NCBI RefSeq assembly: GCF_004339565.1
Contig: NZ_SMFZ01000002.1
Span: forward strand, 2,790,001-2,854,000
Origin: Pseudonocardia endophytica
Lineage (GTDB): Bacteria; Actinomycetota; Actinomycetes; Mycobacteriales; Pseudonocardiaceae
Length of the DNA stretch: 64,000 nucleotides
Direction: 5' to 3'
Shown piece by piece: positions 42,695-52,092 of this stretch; position 1 is the stretch's first letter; every line of letters begins with the position of its first letter. The notes under the pieces were generated by a model. That model saw only the letters and a list, made by a program, of their open reading frames with translations. It was not told where the DNA came from and ran no database searches. Position numbers and translations under genes: made by a program.

Positions 42695-44005
42695 ATGTCC
42701 ACACAGCAGGGTGCCGGGGTGACGCCGTCCCCGCCCGACGTCCGCCGGGTCCGCCGGGTCGCGCTGGCCGGTCTGATCGGGACGTCGATCGAGTGGTTCG
42801 ACTTCTACATCTACGGCCTGGCCGCCATCACGGTGTTCGCACCCCAGTTCTTCCCCGGTGCCTCCCCGCTGGCGGCGACGCTGGCCGCGTTCGGGACGTT
42901 CGCCGTCGGGTTCGTGGCCCGCCCGGTCGGCGGCGTGCTGTTCGGGCACCTCGGCGACCGGATCGGCCGCCGGAACACCCTGGTCGCCACGCTGCTGACG
43001 ATGGGAGGGGCGACGTTCCTGATCGGCGTGCTTCCGAACTACGCGACGATCGGGGTCGCCGCGCCCGTCCTGCTGGTGGCGATGCGCGTGCTGCAGGGGT
43101 TCGCGGTCGGCGGCGAGTGGGGCGGTGCGGTGCTGATCTCGGTCGAGCACGCCCCCGAGGGCAGGCGGGGCTTCTACGGCAGCTTCCCGCAGCTCGGTGT
43201 CCCGATCGGACTGGTCGCGTCCAACGCGGCGTTCCTGCTGGTGGCGGGCTTGCTGTCGGCGGAGGACTTCCAGTCGTGGGGCTGGCGGGTGCCGTTCCTG
43301 CTCAGTGCCGTGCTGGTGGGCGTCGGGCTCTACGTACGGCTGCGGATCGAGGAGAGCCCGGAGTTCGTCGCCGCGCCGCGGGCCGGCTCGATGAGGCTGC
43401 CGATCGCGACCGTGCTGCGCGAGCACTTCCCGCAGGTGCTGTGCGGGATCGCGCTGTTCGGCGGCATCACGGCGGTCGGGTACATGGCCGCGACGTTCGC
43501 CATCCAGTACGGCACCAGCCAGGTCGGCCTGTCCCGGACCGCGCTGATCGCCGTGGTGCTCGCGGTCTCCGTGCTCGAGGTCCCGCTCATCCTGTGGGTC
43601 TCGTCGATGTCCGACCGGTGGGGTCACGCCCGGACGATCATGTTCGGCGCGCTCGCCACGGCGGTGGCCGCCGCGGCGTTCCTGCCCCTGCTCGCGAGCG
43701 CGTCGATCCTGCTGATCGCCGTGGCCGTCGCCGCGGCCCGATGGTTCTCGGCTCCGATGTGGGGGCCGTCGGCGGCGCTGGCCGCGTCCTGCTACCCGCC
43801 CGAGATCCGCTACAGCGGGTCGTCCGTGGGGTACCAGCTCGGCTCGATCTTCGGTGGGGCGCTGGCACCGATCCTGTCCACGCTGCTGCTCGCCTCACCG
43901 GCGGGCCTGGCCGGGGCGTCGGCGTACCTGACCGGGATGGTCCTGCTGTCCGGGGTCGGCGCCGTCGCGGCCGACCGGCTGGCCCGCCGGCCGGCCGCGG
44001 GGTAG
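42695..44005 (+). CDS. MHS-family (metabolite:H+ symporter) MFS transporter
   Basis: A 436-residue, 12-helix transporter. It has the MHS signatures LAGLIGTSIEWFDFYIYGLAA in helix 1, motif A FGHLGDRIGRRNTL and LQGFAVGGEWGGAVLISVEHA around helix 4. Family members (KgtP, ProP, ShiA, PcaT-like) import dicarboxylates, betaines, shikimate or aromatic acids. The ATG has GGAGG six bases upstream and a palindrome directly before that. It diverges from the FUSC exporter, so import and export of a related acid may be jointly regulated; this is an inference. Its stop is five bases from the thrS stop. Confidence 0.93.
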   Translation: MSTQQGAGVTPSPPDVRRVRRVALAGLIGTSIEWFDFYIYGLAAITVFAPQFFPGASPLAATLAAFGTFAVGFVARPVGGVLFGHLGDRIGRRNTLVATLLTMGGATFLIGVLPNYATIGVAAPVLLVAMRVLQGFAVGGEWGGAVLISVEHAPEGRRGFYGSFPQLGVPIGLVASNAAFLLVAGLLSAEDFQSWGWRVPFLLSAVLVGVGLYVRLRIEESPEFVAAPRAGSMRLPIATVLREHFPQVLCGIALFGGITAVGYMAATFAIQYGTSQVGLSRTALIAVVLAVSVLEVPLILWVSSMSDRWGHARTIMFGALATAVAAAAFLPLLASASILLIAVAVAAARWFSAPMWGPSAALAASCYPPEIRYSGSSVGYQLGSIFGGALAPILSTLLLASPAGLAGASAYLTGMVLLSGVGAVAADRLARRPAAG

Positions 44006-44010
44006 CGCGG

Positions 44011-46065
44011 TCAGCTCGCGCCGAACGTCTCCCCGGACGGCGAGACGTTCGTCCGCGACGCGACCCACGCCGCGATCTGCTCGACGGCGTCGTCGACCGG
44101 CACGCCGTTGCGCTGGCTGCCGTCGCGGAACCGGAAGCTGACCGCGCCCGCCTCCGCGTCGCGCGCGCCGACCAGCATCATGAACGGCACCTTCTGCAGC
44201 GTGTGGGTGCGGATCTTCTTCTGCATCCGGTCGTCGCCGGCGTCGACCTCGACGCGCACGCCCTTGCGCCGCAGGCGGTCCGCGACGTCGCGCACGGCCG
44301 GCTCCTGGTCGTCGGTGACCGGGATGCCGACCACCTGCACCGGCGCCAGCCACGCCGGGAACGAACCAGCGTAGTGCTCGGTGAGCACGCCGAAGAACCG
44401 TTCGATCGAGCCGAACAGCGCGCGGTGGATCATCACGGGGCGTTGCCGGGACCCGTCGGACGCCGTGTACTCGAGCTCGAAGCGGTCCGGGAGCATCATG
44501 TCGACCTGGATCGTCGACAGCTGCCAGTAGCGACCGATCGCGTCCTTGGCCTGCACCGAGATCTTCGGGGCGTAGAACGCGGCGCCGCCCGGGTCGTCGA
44601 CCAGGGTCAGCCCGAAGCTCTCCGCGGCCGACCGCAGCGCCTCGGTGGCCTCGGCCCAGTGCTCGTCGGAGCCGATGGACTTCTCCGGGTTGCGGGTGGA
44701 GAGCTCCAGGTAGAAGTCGTCCAGGCCGTAGTCGCGCAGCAGGTCCAGCACGAACTGCAGCAGGCTGGTGATCTCGCCGGCCATCTGCTCGCGGGTGCAG
44801 TAGATGTGCGCGTCGTCCTGGGTGAAGCCACGGGCGCGGGTCAGGCCGTGCACCACGCCGGACTTCTCGTACCGGTAGACCGTGCCGAACTCGAACAGCC
44901 GCAGCGGCAGCTCCCGGTAGGACCGCCCGCGCGACCGGAAGATCAGGTTGTGCATCGGGCAGTTCATCGGCTTGAGGTAGTAGTCGACGGCCGGCTTCTT
45001 GATCTCGCCGTCGGCGTCCCGCTCCTCGTCGAGCTGCATGGGCGGGTACATGCCCTCGGCGTACCAGTCCAGGTGCCCGGACAGCTCGAACAGCTGGCCC
45101 TTCGTGGCGTGCGGGGTGGTGACGAACTCGTACCCGGCCTCGACGTGGCGCTGGCGGCTCAGATCCTCCAGCTCCTTGCGGACGATGCCGCCCTTCGGGT
45201 GGAACACCGCGAGGCCGGAGCCGATCTCGTCCGGGAAGCTGAACAGGTCCAGCTCGGCGCCGAGCTTGCGGTGGTCGCGGCGCTCGGCCTCGGCGATCCG
45301 CTCCAGGTAGGCGTCCTGGGCCTCCTGCGACTCCCACGCCGTGCCGTAGATCCGCTGCAGCTGCTGGTTGGCCTGGTCGCCGCGCCAGTAGGCGGCGGCG
45401 CTGCGGGTGAGCGCGAACGCCGGGACGAACTTCGTGGTCGGGATGTGCGGGCCGCGGCACAGGTCCGACCAGACGGTGTCGCCGGTGTGGGCGTGCACGT
45501 TGTCGTAGATGGTCAGCTCGCCGGACGAGTCGACCTCCATGACCTCGTCGTCCGCGCCGTCGGAGCTCTTGAGGTCGATCAGCTCGAGCTTGTACGGCTC
45601 GTCGGCGAGCTCGGCGCGGGCCTGGTCCTTCGACTCGAACCGGCGGCGGGAGAACCGCTGCCCGGCCTTGACGATCTTCTTCATCGCCGACTCGATCTTG
45701 CGCAGATCGTCAGGGGTGAACGGGGTGTCGACGTCGAAGTCGTAGTAGAAGCCGTCGGTGACCGGCGGGCCGATGCCGAGCTTGGCCTTCGGGAACAGCT
45801 GCTGGACGGCCTGGGCGAGCACGTGCGCGGCGGAGTGCCGGATGACGCTGCGGCCCTTCTCGGTGTCCGCGCGGACGGGGACGACCTCGGCGTCGGCGTC
45901 CGGGGCCCAGGCCAGGTCGCGCAGGACACCGTCGGCGTCCTCGACCACGACGATCGCCTCCGGCCCGCTGGTCGGCAGGCCGCCTTCCCGCACCCTGGCG
46001 CCGGCCGTCGTCCCGGCCGGCACCCGGATCGGGGCGGACGCGGGTGGGGCGGACGGTGCGGACAC
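44011..46065 (-). CDS. thrS: Threonyl-tRNA synthetase
   Basis: 684 residues with all expected parts: N-terminal TGS-like domain ([19 protein letters not shown]), the editing/SAD domain with [10 protein letters not shown] and CRGPHIP, and class II motif 2 around [22 protein letters not shown]. Zinc ligands appear in MNCPMHN and DAHIYC, motif 3 in [15 protein letters not shown], and the C-terminal anticodon-binding domain from [10 protein letters not shown] onward. GTG at 46065 was preferred because GGAGG lies eight bases upstream and the resulting MSAP start resembles mycobacterial ThrS; a longer frame to 46125 has no such support. An essential, single-gene unit. Confidence 0.96.
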   Translation of the reverse strand: MSAPSAPPASAPIRVPAGTTAGARVREGGLPTSGPEAIVVVEDADGVLRDLAWAPDADAEVVPVRADTEKGRSVIRHSAAHVLAQAVQQLFPKAKLGIGPPVTDGFYYDFDVDTPFTPDDLRKIESAMKKIVKAGQRFSRRRFESKDQARAELADEPYKLELIDLKSSDGADDEVMEVDSSGELTIYDNVHAHTGDTVWSDLCRGPHIPTTKFVPAFALTRSAAAYWRGDQANQQLQRIYGTAWESQEAQDAYLERIAEAERRDHRKLGAELDLFSFPDEIGSGLAVFHPKGGIVRKELEDLSRQRHVEAGYEFVTTPHATKGQLFELSGHLDWYAEGMYPPMQLDEERDADGEIKKPAVDYYLKPMNCPMHNLIFRSRGRSYRELPLRLFEFGTVYRYEKSGVVHGLTRARGFTQDDAHIYCTREQMAGEITSLLQFVLDLLRDYGLDDFYLELSTRNPEKSIGSDEHWAEATEALRSAAESFGLTLVDDPGGAAFYAPKISVQAKDAIGRYWQLSTIQVDMMLPDRFELEYTASDGSRQRPVMIHRALFGSIERFFGVLTEHYAGSFPAWLAPVQVVGIPVTDDQEPAVRDVADRLRRKGVRVEVDAGDDRMQKKIRTHTLQKVPFMMLVGARDAEAGAVSFRFRDGSQRNGVPVDDAVEQIAAWVASRTNVSPSGETFGAS

Positions 46066-46159
46066 GGCGATGACCTCCGGGAAGAGCGGGAAACGGTGCA
46101 CGTCGAGCCTACCGACGCCGGTCACGGGAATTCCGCCCGGTGCGGCCGCGGCGCTCCGC

Positions 46160-48304
46160 TCAGCGGTAGGGGATCTCCGGGCGCGGCTGCGTCGTCGGGT
46201 CCGGGAGGCCCTGGGCCGACGGCGGCTGCGGATCCGGGGTCGCCGGCGCCGGTGGGGCGGGCGGCGGGCTCCGGCGAGCCGGGGCGTCCGGTGCTCCGCC
46301 TGCCGGACGCGGCTCCGACGGGGCGGGGTCCGCGGTCCGACGAGGTGTCACCGGCGCGGCAGGCCGGGCCGCGGGTGCCGGACGCTGCGCCGTGCCGCCC
46401 GTCGAGGGCTGCTGCGGTGCGGTGGTGCCGGTGCGCTGCGGCGTCGCGGTCCGCCCGGTCGGCTGCGGAGCCCGGACGACGCCGAGCGTGCTGCCCGGGA
46501 GAACGGACGCCGGGGGCAGGTCGGCCTGCGTCGTCCGCGGCGGCGTGACCGGTGCGGCCGGTGCCGCGTGCGGCGGATCCGCCGATGGGGCGGACGCCGG
46601 GTCGGGGAGACCGTCGACGACCCGCCAGGCCGCGACCGCAACGGTTCCCACGGCCAGAGCCGCCGCCGCACCGCCGGCGGCGACCAGGGCCGTGCCGCGA
46701 CGTCGTCGACGCCGGGCGGCGGTGCCCGGGAACCGGACGGGCGCCGCGACGGCGTCCAGGTCGACATCGAGATCGAGATCGGCCGGTCCCGCCACGGACC
46801 CGAGGACGAGCGTCGAGAGGGGCGACGGGAGCGTGGCCCGTCCCGGCGGTGTGAAGGCGGAGGACGCACGGGCGGTGGTCGGGCTCGGAACGACGTCCGG
46901 CAGGGCTCCCGACCCGCTCGCGTCGTCGGACCGCGGGTCGGCCACGATCGTCGCCGCCCCGGCGGTGTCGGCCGATCCGGTCTGTGCGGTCGCAGCGGTC
47001 CGATCCGGCCTCCGGGTCTCCGGTCGCTCGACGGGCAGCGGACCCGCCGACGGCGTGACGGACTCCGGCGGGTCGGCCGGGCGGGGGAGTGGAGCCATCC
47101 CGACGAGCGGGTCCCACCGCACGGCAGCGGGCCGCTCGGCGAGCGGATCGGTCTCGACGGCCGGGGGCCCGGCCGGTGTGGGCGCGATGCCGGGTGCCGG
47201 CTCGGCGGCGGGTGTGCCGGGTGCTCCGGGCTCGCAGGCCGGAGTGCCGGCCCGCGACGTCGGCGGCATCGCAGCCGACGGCTCGTCCGCCGCGCGAGCC
47301 GACGGCCGGGACACCCGCGTGTCCCACGGCCGGGGCGTGGACGTGCTCCGCCGGACGCGCGGGGTCCTGATGCGGCCGGTGCGAGCGTCGGGGTCCGTGC
47401 GCGGTGTGCGCCCCGGGTTCGCGACCGGCTCCCGGACCGGGAGGTCGGTCTCCGGACGGGTCGCGCTGAGCGTCCCGCCGGACGGCGCGGGCCGGGTGCC
47501 CCGCCCCGGCGTCGTCTCCAGGGCGGTGATCACCTCGTCGGTGGACGGGCGGTGGTCGGGGTCGAACGCCAGCATCGCGCTGAGCAGGCCGGCCATCTGG
47601 TCGGTCACGCCGTCCGGACGGGGAGCAGGCTCGTCGCGGGCGCGCGACCGGTACGCCGCGTCGTCCTCCCCGGGCCGGGGCGGGAACGGCGGCGCGCCGG
47701 TCAGCACCGTGTACAGCGTCGAGCCGAGCCCGTAGACGTCGGCGCGCTCGTCGATCACGACGCCCGGTTGCAGCGCCTCGGGGGCGGCGTGCAGGAGCGT
47801 GAACCCGGCGGCCGTCGGTGCGTGGTCGCGCAGCACGGCCAGGCCGAAGTCCGCCAGCACGGGGGCGCCGCTCGTCCGGAGCAGCAGGTTCTGCGGTGTG
47901 ACGTCGCCGTGCAGCATGCCGGCCGAGTGCGCGAATCGCAACGCGCGCCCGATCGTCGAACCCAGCGCCGCGACCCGGTCGACCGGCAGCGGGCCGCGCA
48001 TGCCGACGAGGTCGTGCAGCGACCCGTCGCACCGCTCCGAGATCAGGTACGGGCGGCCGTCGGCGAGCACGCCGGCGTCGTAGACCGTGAGCACGTGCGG
48101 GTACTGGTCGAGGCGGCCGATCGCCCGGCACTCGGCGCGGAACCGTTCCGCGGCCTGGTCGTCGGCGAGCGTGACGCGGAAGACCTTGGCGGCGACCCAC
48201 CGCTCCAGGTGTTGCTGCCGGGCCAGGTAGACGTCGGCGAGCCCTCCCCGGCCCAGTAGGGAGAGGTCGCTCAACCCGGGCAGATCCGGGACCTCGGACG
48301 TCAC
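46160..48304 (-). CDS. Membrane Ser/Thr protein kinase (Hanks type)
   Basis: 714 residues. The kinase domain starts near residue 15 with the Gly loop [16 protein letters not shown]-binding Lys in VAAKVF, catalytic loop [17 protein letters not shown], and APE in [11 protein letters not shown]. The loop is HGD, not HRD, and has TP for the usual KP, so activity is likely but regulation may differ. A long Pro/Thr/Ala linker follows, then one membrane helix ([20 protein letters not shown]) and a Pro-rich external tail without PASTA repeats. GTG at 48304 is set by a leaderless TAGCGT box. It lies upstream of thrS in the same direction. Confidence 0.9.
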   Translation of the reverse strand: MTSEVPDLPGLSDLSLLGRGGLADVYLARQQHLERWVAAKVFRVTLADDQAAERFRAECRAIGRLDQYPHVLTVYDAGVLADGRPYLISERCDGSLHDLVGMRGPLPVDRVAALGSTIGRALRFAHSAGMLHGDVTPQNLLLRTSGAPVLADFGLAVLRDHAPTAAGFTLLHAAPEALQPGVVIDERADVYGLGSTLYTVLTGAPPFPPRPGEDDAAYRSRARDEPAPRPDGVTDQMAGLLSAMLAFDPDHRPSTDEVITALETTPGRGTRPAPSGGTLSATRPETDLPVREPVANPGRTPRTDPDARTGRIRTPRVRRSTSTPRPWDTRVSRPSARAADEPSAAMPPTSRAGTPACEPGAPGTPAAEPAPGIAPTPAGPPAVETDPLAERPAAVRWDPLVGMAPLPRPADPPESVTPSAGPLPVERPETRRPDRTAATAQTGSADTAGAATIVADPRSDDASGSGALPDVVPSPTTARASSAFTPPGRATLPSPLSTLVLGSVAGPADLDLDVDLDAVAAPVRFPGTAARRRRRRGTALVAAGGAAAALAVGTVAVAAWRVVDGLPDPASAPSADPPHAAPAAPVTPPRTTQADLPPASVLPGSTLGVVRAPQPTGRTATPQRTGTTAPQQPSTGGTAQRPAPAARPAAPVTPRRTADPAPSEPRPAGGAPDAPARRSPPPAPPAPATPDPQPPSAQGLPDPTTQPRPEIPYR

Positions 48305-48311
48305 GCTGACC

Positions 48312-48317
48312 ACGCTA
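48312..48317 (-). promoter_or_regulatory. -10 box TAGCGT for a leaderless kinase transcript
   Basis: On the minus strand TAGCGT precedes the GTG at 48304 by seven bases, with no Shine-Dalgarno. This spacing decides the start over the GTG at 48313, which lies inside the box. Confidence 0.5.
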
Positions 48318-48399
48318 GGCGACAGGAACCACACGTTCCGTCTCGGCGCGCGCGGTGCGCGCGAGGATCGCCCGCTCGGGCGGACCGCTCGTCGCACTC

Positions 48400-48418
48400 C
48401 GTCGGGAATTCTCCGACG
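48400..48418. promoter_or_regulatory. Inverted repeat between kinase and YCII gene
   Basis: CGTCGG-GAATTCT-CCGACG, 6-bp perfect arms with an AT-rich spacer, in the kinase/YCII divergent gap. Candidate operator or mRNA hairpin in the YCII leader. Confidence 0.35.
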
Positions 48419-48498
48419 ATGCTGTCGAGTCCGCGCCCGTCCGTTCGTCGTCATGCTGTGCGGCAACCGAGCCGCATCGGACAACAGGGAGAAACCTC

Positions 48499-48858
48499 GT
48501 GAAGTACATGCTGCTGATCTACGGTGCCCGCCCCGAGACCCCGCAGACGCCCGCGGAGATCGAGGCCGAGATGAACGCGTACTGGGGCTACGAGAAGGAG
48601 GTCGCCGAGGCGGGCGTGCGCCTGGGCAGCGAGGCCCTGCAGCCGGTCGAGACCGCGACCACGGTGGCGGTCGCCGACGACGGCACGCGTACCGTCACCG
48701 ACGGTCCGTTCGCCGAGACCCGCGAGATCCTCGGTGGCTACTACCTGCTCGACGTCCCGGACCTCGACGCCGCGCTCGAGTGGGCCGCGAAGTGCCCGGG
48801 GTCATGGCACGGCAACCGGATCGAGGTGCGCCCGGTCCAGGAGTTCGAGGAGTCGTAG
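48499..48858 (+). CDS. YCII-related (DGPF-domain) protein
   Basis: A 119-residue ferredoxin-like-fold protein starting VKYMLLIYG, with the DGPFAETREILGGYYLLD block that defines DGPF/YCII proteins, and a C-terminal strand IEVRPVQEF. Relatives often sit beside ECF sigma factors; none is present here. GTG at 48499 has AGGGAG with seven-base spacing. It probably shares a transcript with the hydrolase starting a few bases after its stop. Biochemical role unknown. Confidence 0.9.
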   Translation: MKYMLLIYGARPETPQTPAEIEAEMNAYWGYEKEVAEAGVRLGSEALQPVETATTVAVADDGTRTVTDGPFAETREILGGYYLLDVPDLDAALEWAAKCPGSWHGNRIEVRPVQEFEES

Positions 48859-48875
48859 ACCTGATCCTGCGATGG

Positions 48876-49829
48876 GTGCGACGGGTGGGGCTCGCGCTGG
48901 CGGCGGTCGTGGTCCTGGTGATCGCCGCCAGCGGGGCCTACCTGGGCTGGGACCGACTGGACCCGGAGCGGCTCGACGTACCGGTCGGCGGGTTCACGAT
49001 CGAGGCGGCGGGGGTGTCGACGCACGTCGAGCACTGGCCGGCCGCCCGTCCGAGCGGGCTCCCGCCGCTGGTGCTGGTTCCCGGCTTCGCCGAGTCGACC
49101 TACGTGTGGTCGCGCGCGGCGCCACTGCTGGCCGCCGACCGCGACGTCTACGCCTACGACGTGCGCGGCTACGGGTACACCGCCCGCGTCGGCCCGTACA
49201 CGTTGGACGCCGACACCGACCAGCTCGCCGGTGTGCTGTCCACATTGCACCTGTCACGGCCGGTCGTGGTCGGGCACTCGCTCGGGGTGGCGATCGCCCT
49301 GTCGCTGGCGCTGCGCGATCCCGCGTCGGTGACCGGGGTGGTCGCGGCGAACGGCGACGGCACGCCGTACTTCGGTGACGACCGTTCCGGAACCGGGAGC
49401 CGCGGTCCGCGGGTGCTGCTCGTCCCGCCGGTCGCGCCCGCGGTGATCACCGCGGGCGTTCGGAACCGTGGCCCGATCCGGAGCCTGGTCTCCGGCCAGT
49501 GCGGACCGGGCTGTCCGGTCGACGACGCCTCCGTCGACCGCTGGCGCGCACCGTTCCTGCTGCCCGGCGCCGTGAACGCGCTCGTCGAGATCGCCCGTGA
49601 GCCGCTGATCGGTCTCACCGACCCGCAGGAGCTGCAGGTCCGGGTGCCGGTCGGGATCGTGTTCTCGGACGGCGACGGGAGCTTCGACCGCGACTCGGCG
49701 ACGGCCACGGCGTCCCGGTTGCACACGACGGCGGTCGCCGAGCTGTCCGGCGAGCGTCATCTCGCGTTGCTCGGTGCCCCGGATCGCTTCGCCGACGCCG
49801 TCCGTCGGGTCATGCCGCGGTCGATGTGA
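48876..49829 (+). CDS. Membrane-anchored or secreted alpha/beta hydrolase
   Basis: About 317 residues. An N-terminal signal-anchor (RVGLALAAVVVLVIAASGAYLGW) is followed by an alpha/beta hydrolase: LVLVPGFAES (oxyanion loop), nucleophile elbow VVGHSLGVA, and catalytic acid/base candidates in FSDGDGSFD and GERHLALL. GTG at 48876 is the best conventional start. A CTG at 48861, three bases after the YCII stop, has GAGGAG at ideal spacing and would add five residues. The catalytic part is probably outside the membrane. Substrate unknown. Confidence 0.87.
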   Translation: MRRVGLALAAVVVLVIAASGAYLGWDRLDPERLDVPVGGFTIEAAGVSTHVEHWPAARPSGLPPLVLVPGFAESTYVWSRAAPLLAADRDVYAYDVRGYGYTARVGPYTLDADTDQLAGVLSTLHLSRPVVVGHSLGVAIALSLALRDPASVTGVVAANGDGTPYFGDDRSGTGSRGPRVLLVPPVAPAVITAGVRNRGPIRSLVSGQCGPGCPVDDASVDRWRAPFLLPGAVNALVEIAREPLIGLTDPQELQVRVPVGIVFSDGDGSFDRDSATATASRLHTTAVAELSGERHLALLGAPDRFADAVRRVMPRSM

Positions 49830-49916
49830 GCGGGGGCCGCGACGTCCTGGGCGAACCCGGCGAGGTCGCGTGCGGGCTCGGATCGAGTCAAGAGCAGTGC
49901 TCTCGTTCCTCGCGCT

Positions 49917-50204
49917 TCAGAGGGTGATGGGCTGCCCGTGCGGGGTGGCGCGTGCGGCCCGGCGCCAGTCCTCCTGGCGGTCCGATAGGTCGTCGTGGCA
50001 GGTCAGGCCCTGTGCGACGACGACTCGTTCGAGCGCGGTCAGCCAGCTCGCCCAGTAGTCGTCGCCGCCCGGCTCGCGCAGGACGCGGCCCAGCTCGGCC
50101 GAGAAGTCGGGCCAGGCGAACCGGCTCCGGTCGTGCAGGGCGTGGGCGAGCGCGAACGCCTGCGCGTGCCACGGCTCGTCGAACGGCTGCTCAGGCGGGT
50201 TCAA
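49917..50204 (-). CDS. Nitrile hydratase accessory/activator protein
   Basis: A 95-residue protein of the nitrile hydratase accessory family, related in fold to the beta subunit's N-terminus: FDEPWHAQAFALAHALHD, then WPDFSAELGRVL and YWASWLTALERVV. It carries or inserts the cobalt ion into the alpha subunit. TTG at 50204 is the start, with GGAGAG five bases upstream and a 14-base overlap with the beta-subunit end. It is last in the alpha-beta-activator operon, the arrangement known for cobalt-type enzymes. Confidence 0.9.
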   Translation of the reverse strand: MNPPEQPFDEPWHAQAFALAHALHDRSRFAWPDFSAELGRVLREPGGDDYWASWLTALERVVVAQGLTCHDDLSDRQEDWRRAARATPHGQPITL

Positions 50205-50853
50205 GGTAGCTCTCCCAGGCGTCCACGGAGACCTCGGTGGTCGGGTCGCTGTCCGCGCCCCAGAGCTCGTGCCCGTCGAACCGCACGGTGTAGAGCCACT
50301 CCGGGTCCTCGCCGAGGCGGTGCGCGTTGCGGTCGGGCAGCACGTGCGCGCCGTGCACGATCTCGACGACGCCGACACGGCCGCGCACGTACCGGGGCAG
50401 TCGCGTGTGGCCGGTGGGGTGGACGTTGCGCGCCCGGACGGCCTGACCGACCTCGAACGCTGCCGGTCCCGGTGGCTCGCGGTCGGCCGGGGCGCCCCGG
50501 CGGAGCGCGGTCGTCACGCGGTCCGGCGACACCGGGCCGATCCCGGCCTCACCGGACCGCAGCGACCGACCGGCCTCCACCTCGTCGTCGCCGACGATGC
50601 CGTGCCCCACGAGCAGGGCTTCCAGTGCGTCGAACCAGATCCGGTAGTACGGCGAGGTCAGGTACAGCGCGGGCGGCCGGTCCTCGCGGACGTGCCGCGA
50701 CTCGTCGATCGACCATCGTCCGAGCATCGCGCAGGCGAGCGTGAGCGCCATCGTCCGGCGCTCCCAGTCGCCGCGGTAGTGCGGTGCGTCCTGCGCCTCC
50801 GGGACGACGGGGCCGAAGCCCATGGTCCCGCCGAGGTCGTGCGCGCCGTTCAT
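50191..50853 (-). CDS. nthB: Nitrile hydratase beta subunit
   Basis: 220 residues beginning MNGAHDLGGTMGFGPV, the canonical beta-subunit start, then the helical region TMALTLACAMLGRWSIDESRH and a C-terminal SH3-like barrel (FEVGQAVRARNVHPTGHTRLPRYVRG to YTVRFDGHELWG). With the alpha subunit it forms the heterodimer that hydrates nitriles to amides in the cytoplasm. Its ATG overlaps the alpha stop (ATGA). No amidase gene is nearby to take the product further. Confidence 0.95.
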   Translation of the reverse strand: MNGAHDLGGTMGFGPVVPEAQDAPHYRGDWERRTMALTLACAMLGRWSIDESRHVREDRPPALYLTSPYYRIWFDALEALLVGHGIVGDDEVEAGRSLRSGEAGIGPVSPDRVTTALRRGAPADREPPGPAAFEVGQAVRARNVHPTGHTRLPRYVRGRVGVVEIVHGAHVLPDRNAHRLGEDPEWLYTVRFDGHELWGADSDPTTEVSVDAWESYLEPA

Positions 50854-51461
50854 GCCGGCGCGTTCGCTTCGCGCACGCCGACCATCGAGTCACGGCTGAC
50901 CAGCGTGGACAGACGGGCGGCGTCCCAGCCGTCGGTGCCCTCCGGGCGGCGCGGGACGACGAGGTAGCGGACCTCGGCCGTCGAGTCCCAGACCCTGATC
51001 CTCGTCTCCGGCGGCAGCTCGGTGCCGAACTCGGCGAGCACGGCACGTGGTTCGAGCACGGCCCGCGAGCGGTAGGCCGACGACTTGTACCAGGCCGGCG
51101 GGATGCCGAGCACCGCCCACGGGTAGCAGGAGCAGAGCGTGCAGACGACGAGGTTGTGCACGCCCGCGGCGTTGTGCACGGCGACGACGTGCTCGCTCTG
51201 CCGCCCTCCGATGTCCATCTCGGCGAGCGCGGACGTGGCGTCGGCGGTGAGGCGGGCGTCGAACTCCGGGTCGGTCCAGGCACGGGCGACGGCCTGCGCG
51301 CCGAGGTGGGGCCCGATCCGCGTCTCGTAGGCCTCGACGATCTCGTCCAGCGCCGCCGGTTCGACGTAGCCCTTGTCCACCAGGATCGACTCGAGAGCGC
51401 GCACCCGGACGTCCATCGGTCCGAGCTCGCTGGGCTCGTGGTCGTGCCGCGTGTCCGCCAC
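50850..51461 (-). CDS. nthA: Nitrile hydratase alpha subunit, cobalt type
   Basis: 203 residues. The metal-binding claw is VCTLCSC with Cys107, Cys110, Ser111 and Cys112. Thr in the CTLCSC motif marks the cobalt class, iron enzymes having Ser there. Two of these cysteines are normally oxidised to sulfenic and sulfinic acids. GTG at 51461 is preferred: TAGTGT lies eight bases upstream on this strand and fits a leaderless start, and no Shine-Dalgarno is present. It begins the three-gene nitrile hydratase operon, with a 226-base gap to the divergent lipoprotein gene. Confidence 0.95.
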   Translation of the reverse strand: MADTRHDHEPSELGPMDVRVRALESILVDKGYVEPAALDEIVEAYETRIGPHLGAQAVARAWTDPEFDARLTADATSALAEMDIGGRQSEHVVAVHNAAGVHNLVVCTLCSCYPWAVLGIPPAWYKSSAYRSRAVLEPRAVLAEFGTELPPETRIRVWDSTAEVRYLVVPRRPEGTDGWDAARLSTLVSRDSMVGVREANAPA

Positions 51462-51469
51462 GGGGCTCG

Positions 51470-51475
51470 ACACTA
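51470..51475 (-). promoter_or_regulatory. -10 box TAGTGT for the nitrile hydratase operon
   Basis: TAGTGT (TANNNT) on the minus strand lies eight bases before the alpha-subunit GTG, matching the other leaderless starts in this window. Confidence 0.5.
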
Positions 51476-51687
51476 CCGCCCGCCGGGTCGGGCCGACGCC
51501 GTTCCGGGAGCGGTCGGCCACGACGGCGCCGTGGGTGGGTCGCCTGCCCCGATGATCGGCGGGACCGGCGGACACGGCCGGTGGTGGCCGCTCGCCTCCG
51601 ATCGCGCCGATCACGGGTCGGGGTTCCCAGCCGCGCCCCGGACGTCGTCCTGACGTTCCTCGAACATTGCCCGGGCACGCTGCTGGC

Positions 51688-52092
51688 ATGCGTCTGCGAC
51701 GTCCGATCCTCACCGCTGCCGTCGCGGTGGTCGTCCTCCTCCTGGCCGGGTGTGGAGTCGCCGCGGCCCTGGCGGCCGAGCCCGCAGCGACTGCCGCGAA
51801 GGGCGACGGCGCCGAGCACGTCCGCGGCACGGTCGCGGCGGAGAACGGTCCGTCGTGGACGGTGAGCACCGGGAGGAACCACCCGGTGACCGTCACGCTG
51901 ACGCCGCAGACGGCGTTCGGGACGAAGAAGGCTCCCGCGGCGGCGGCGCAGTTCCCGGTCGGGAGCCAGGTGCGGGTGACCGGGACCGAGCAGGGCGAGG
52001 CGATCGTGGCCGACCGGATCAGCGCTCCACCCGCGGGTACCGCTCCACCGGCCGGCACCGCTCCCGGCGCCGCTCCGACGGCCGGCGCATGA
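51688..52092 (+). CDS. Secreted lipoprotein with DUF5666-like domain
   Basis: 134 residues. The signal peptide ends in the lipobox LLAGC (Cys22). The mature part has a small beta-rich domain (VRGTVAAENGPSWTVST, TVTLTPQTAFGT, VGSQVRVTGTEQGEAIVADRI) like DUF5666 OB-type repeats, then a Pro/Ala/Thr-rich tail. The ATG at 51688 leaves a proper n-region (MRLRR). Its stop overlaps the DUF1800 start (ATGA), so it is part of that operon and probably sits on the outer face of the membrane. Confidence 0.82.
   Translation: MRLRRPILTAAVAVVVLLLAGCGVAAALAAEPAATAAKGDGAEHVRGTVAAENGPSWTVSTGRNHPVTVTLTPQTAFGTKKAPAAAAQFPVGSQVRVTGTEQGEAIVADRISAPPAGTAPPAGTAPGAAPTAGA

Noticed and set aside
46066-46159. T-box riboswitch upstream of thrS
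   Set aside because: Only 94 bases separate kinase and thrS, with no T-box consensus or specifier stem visible.
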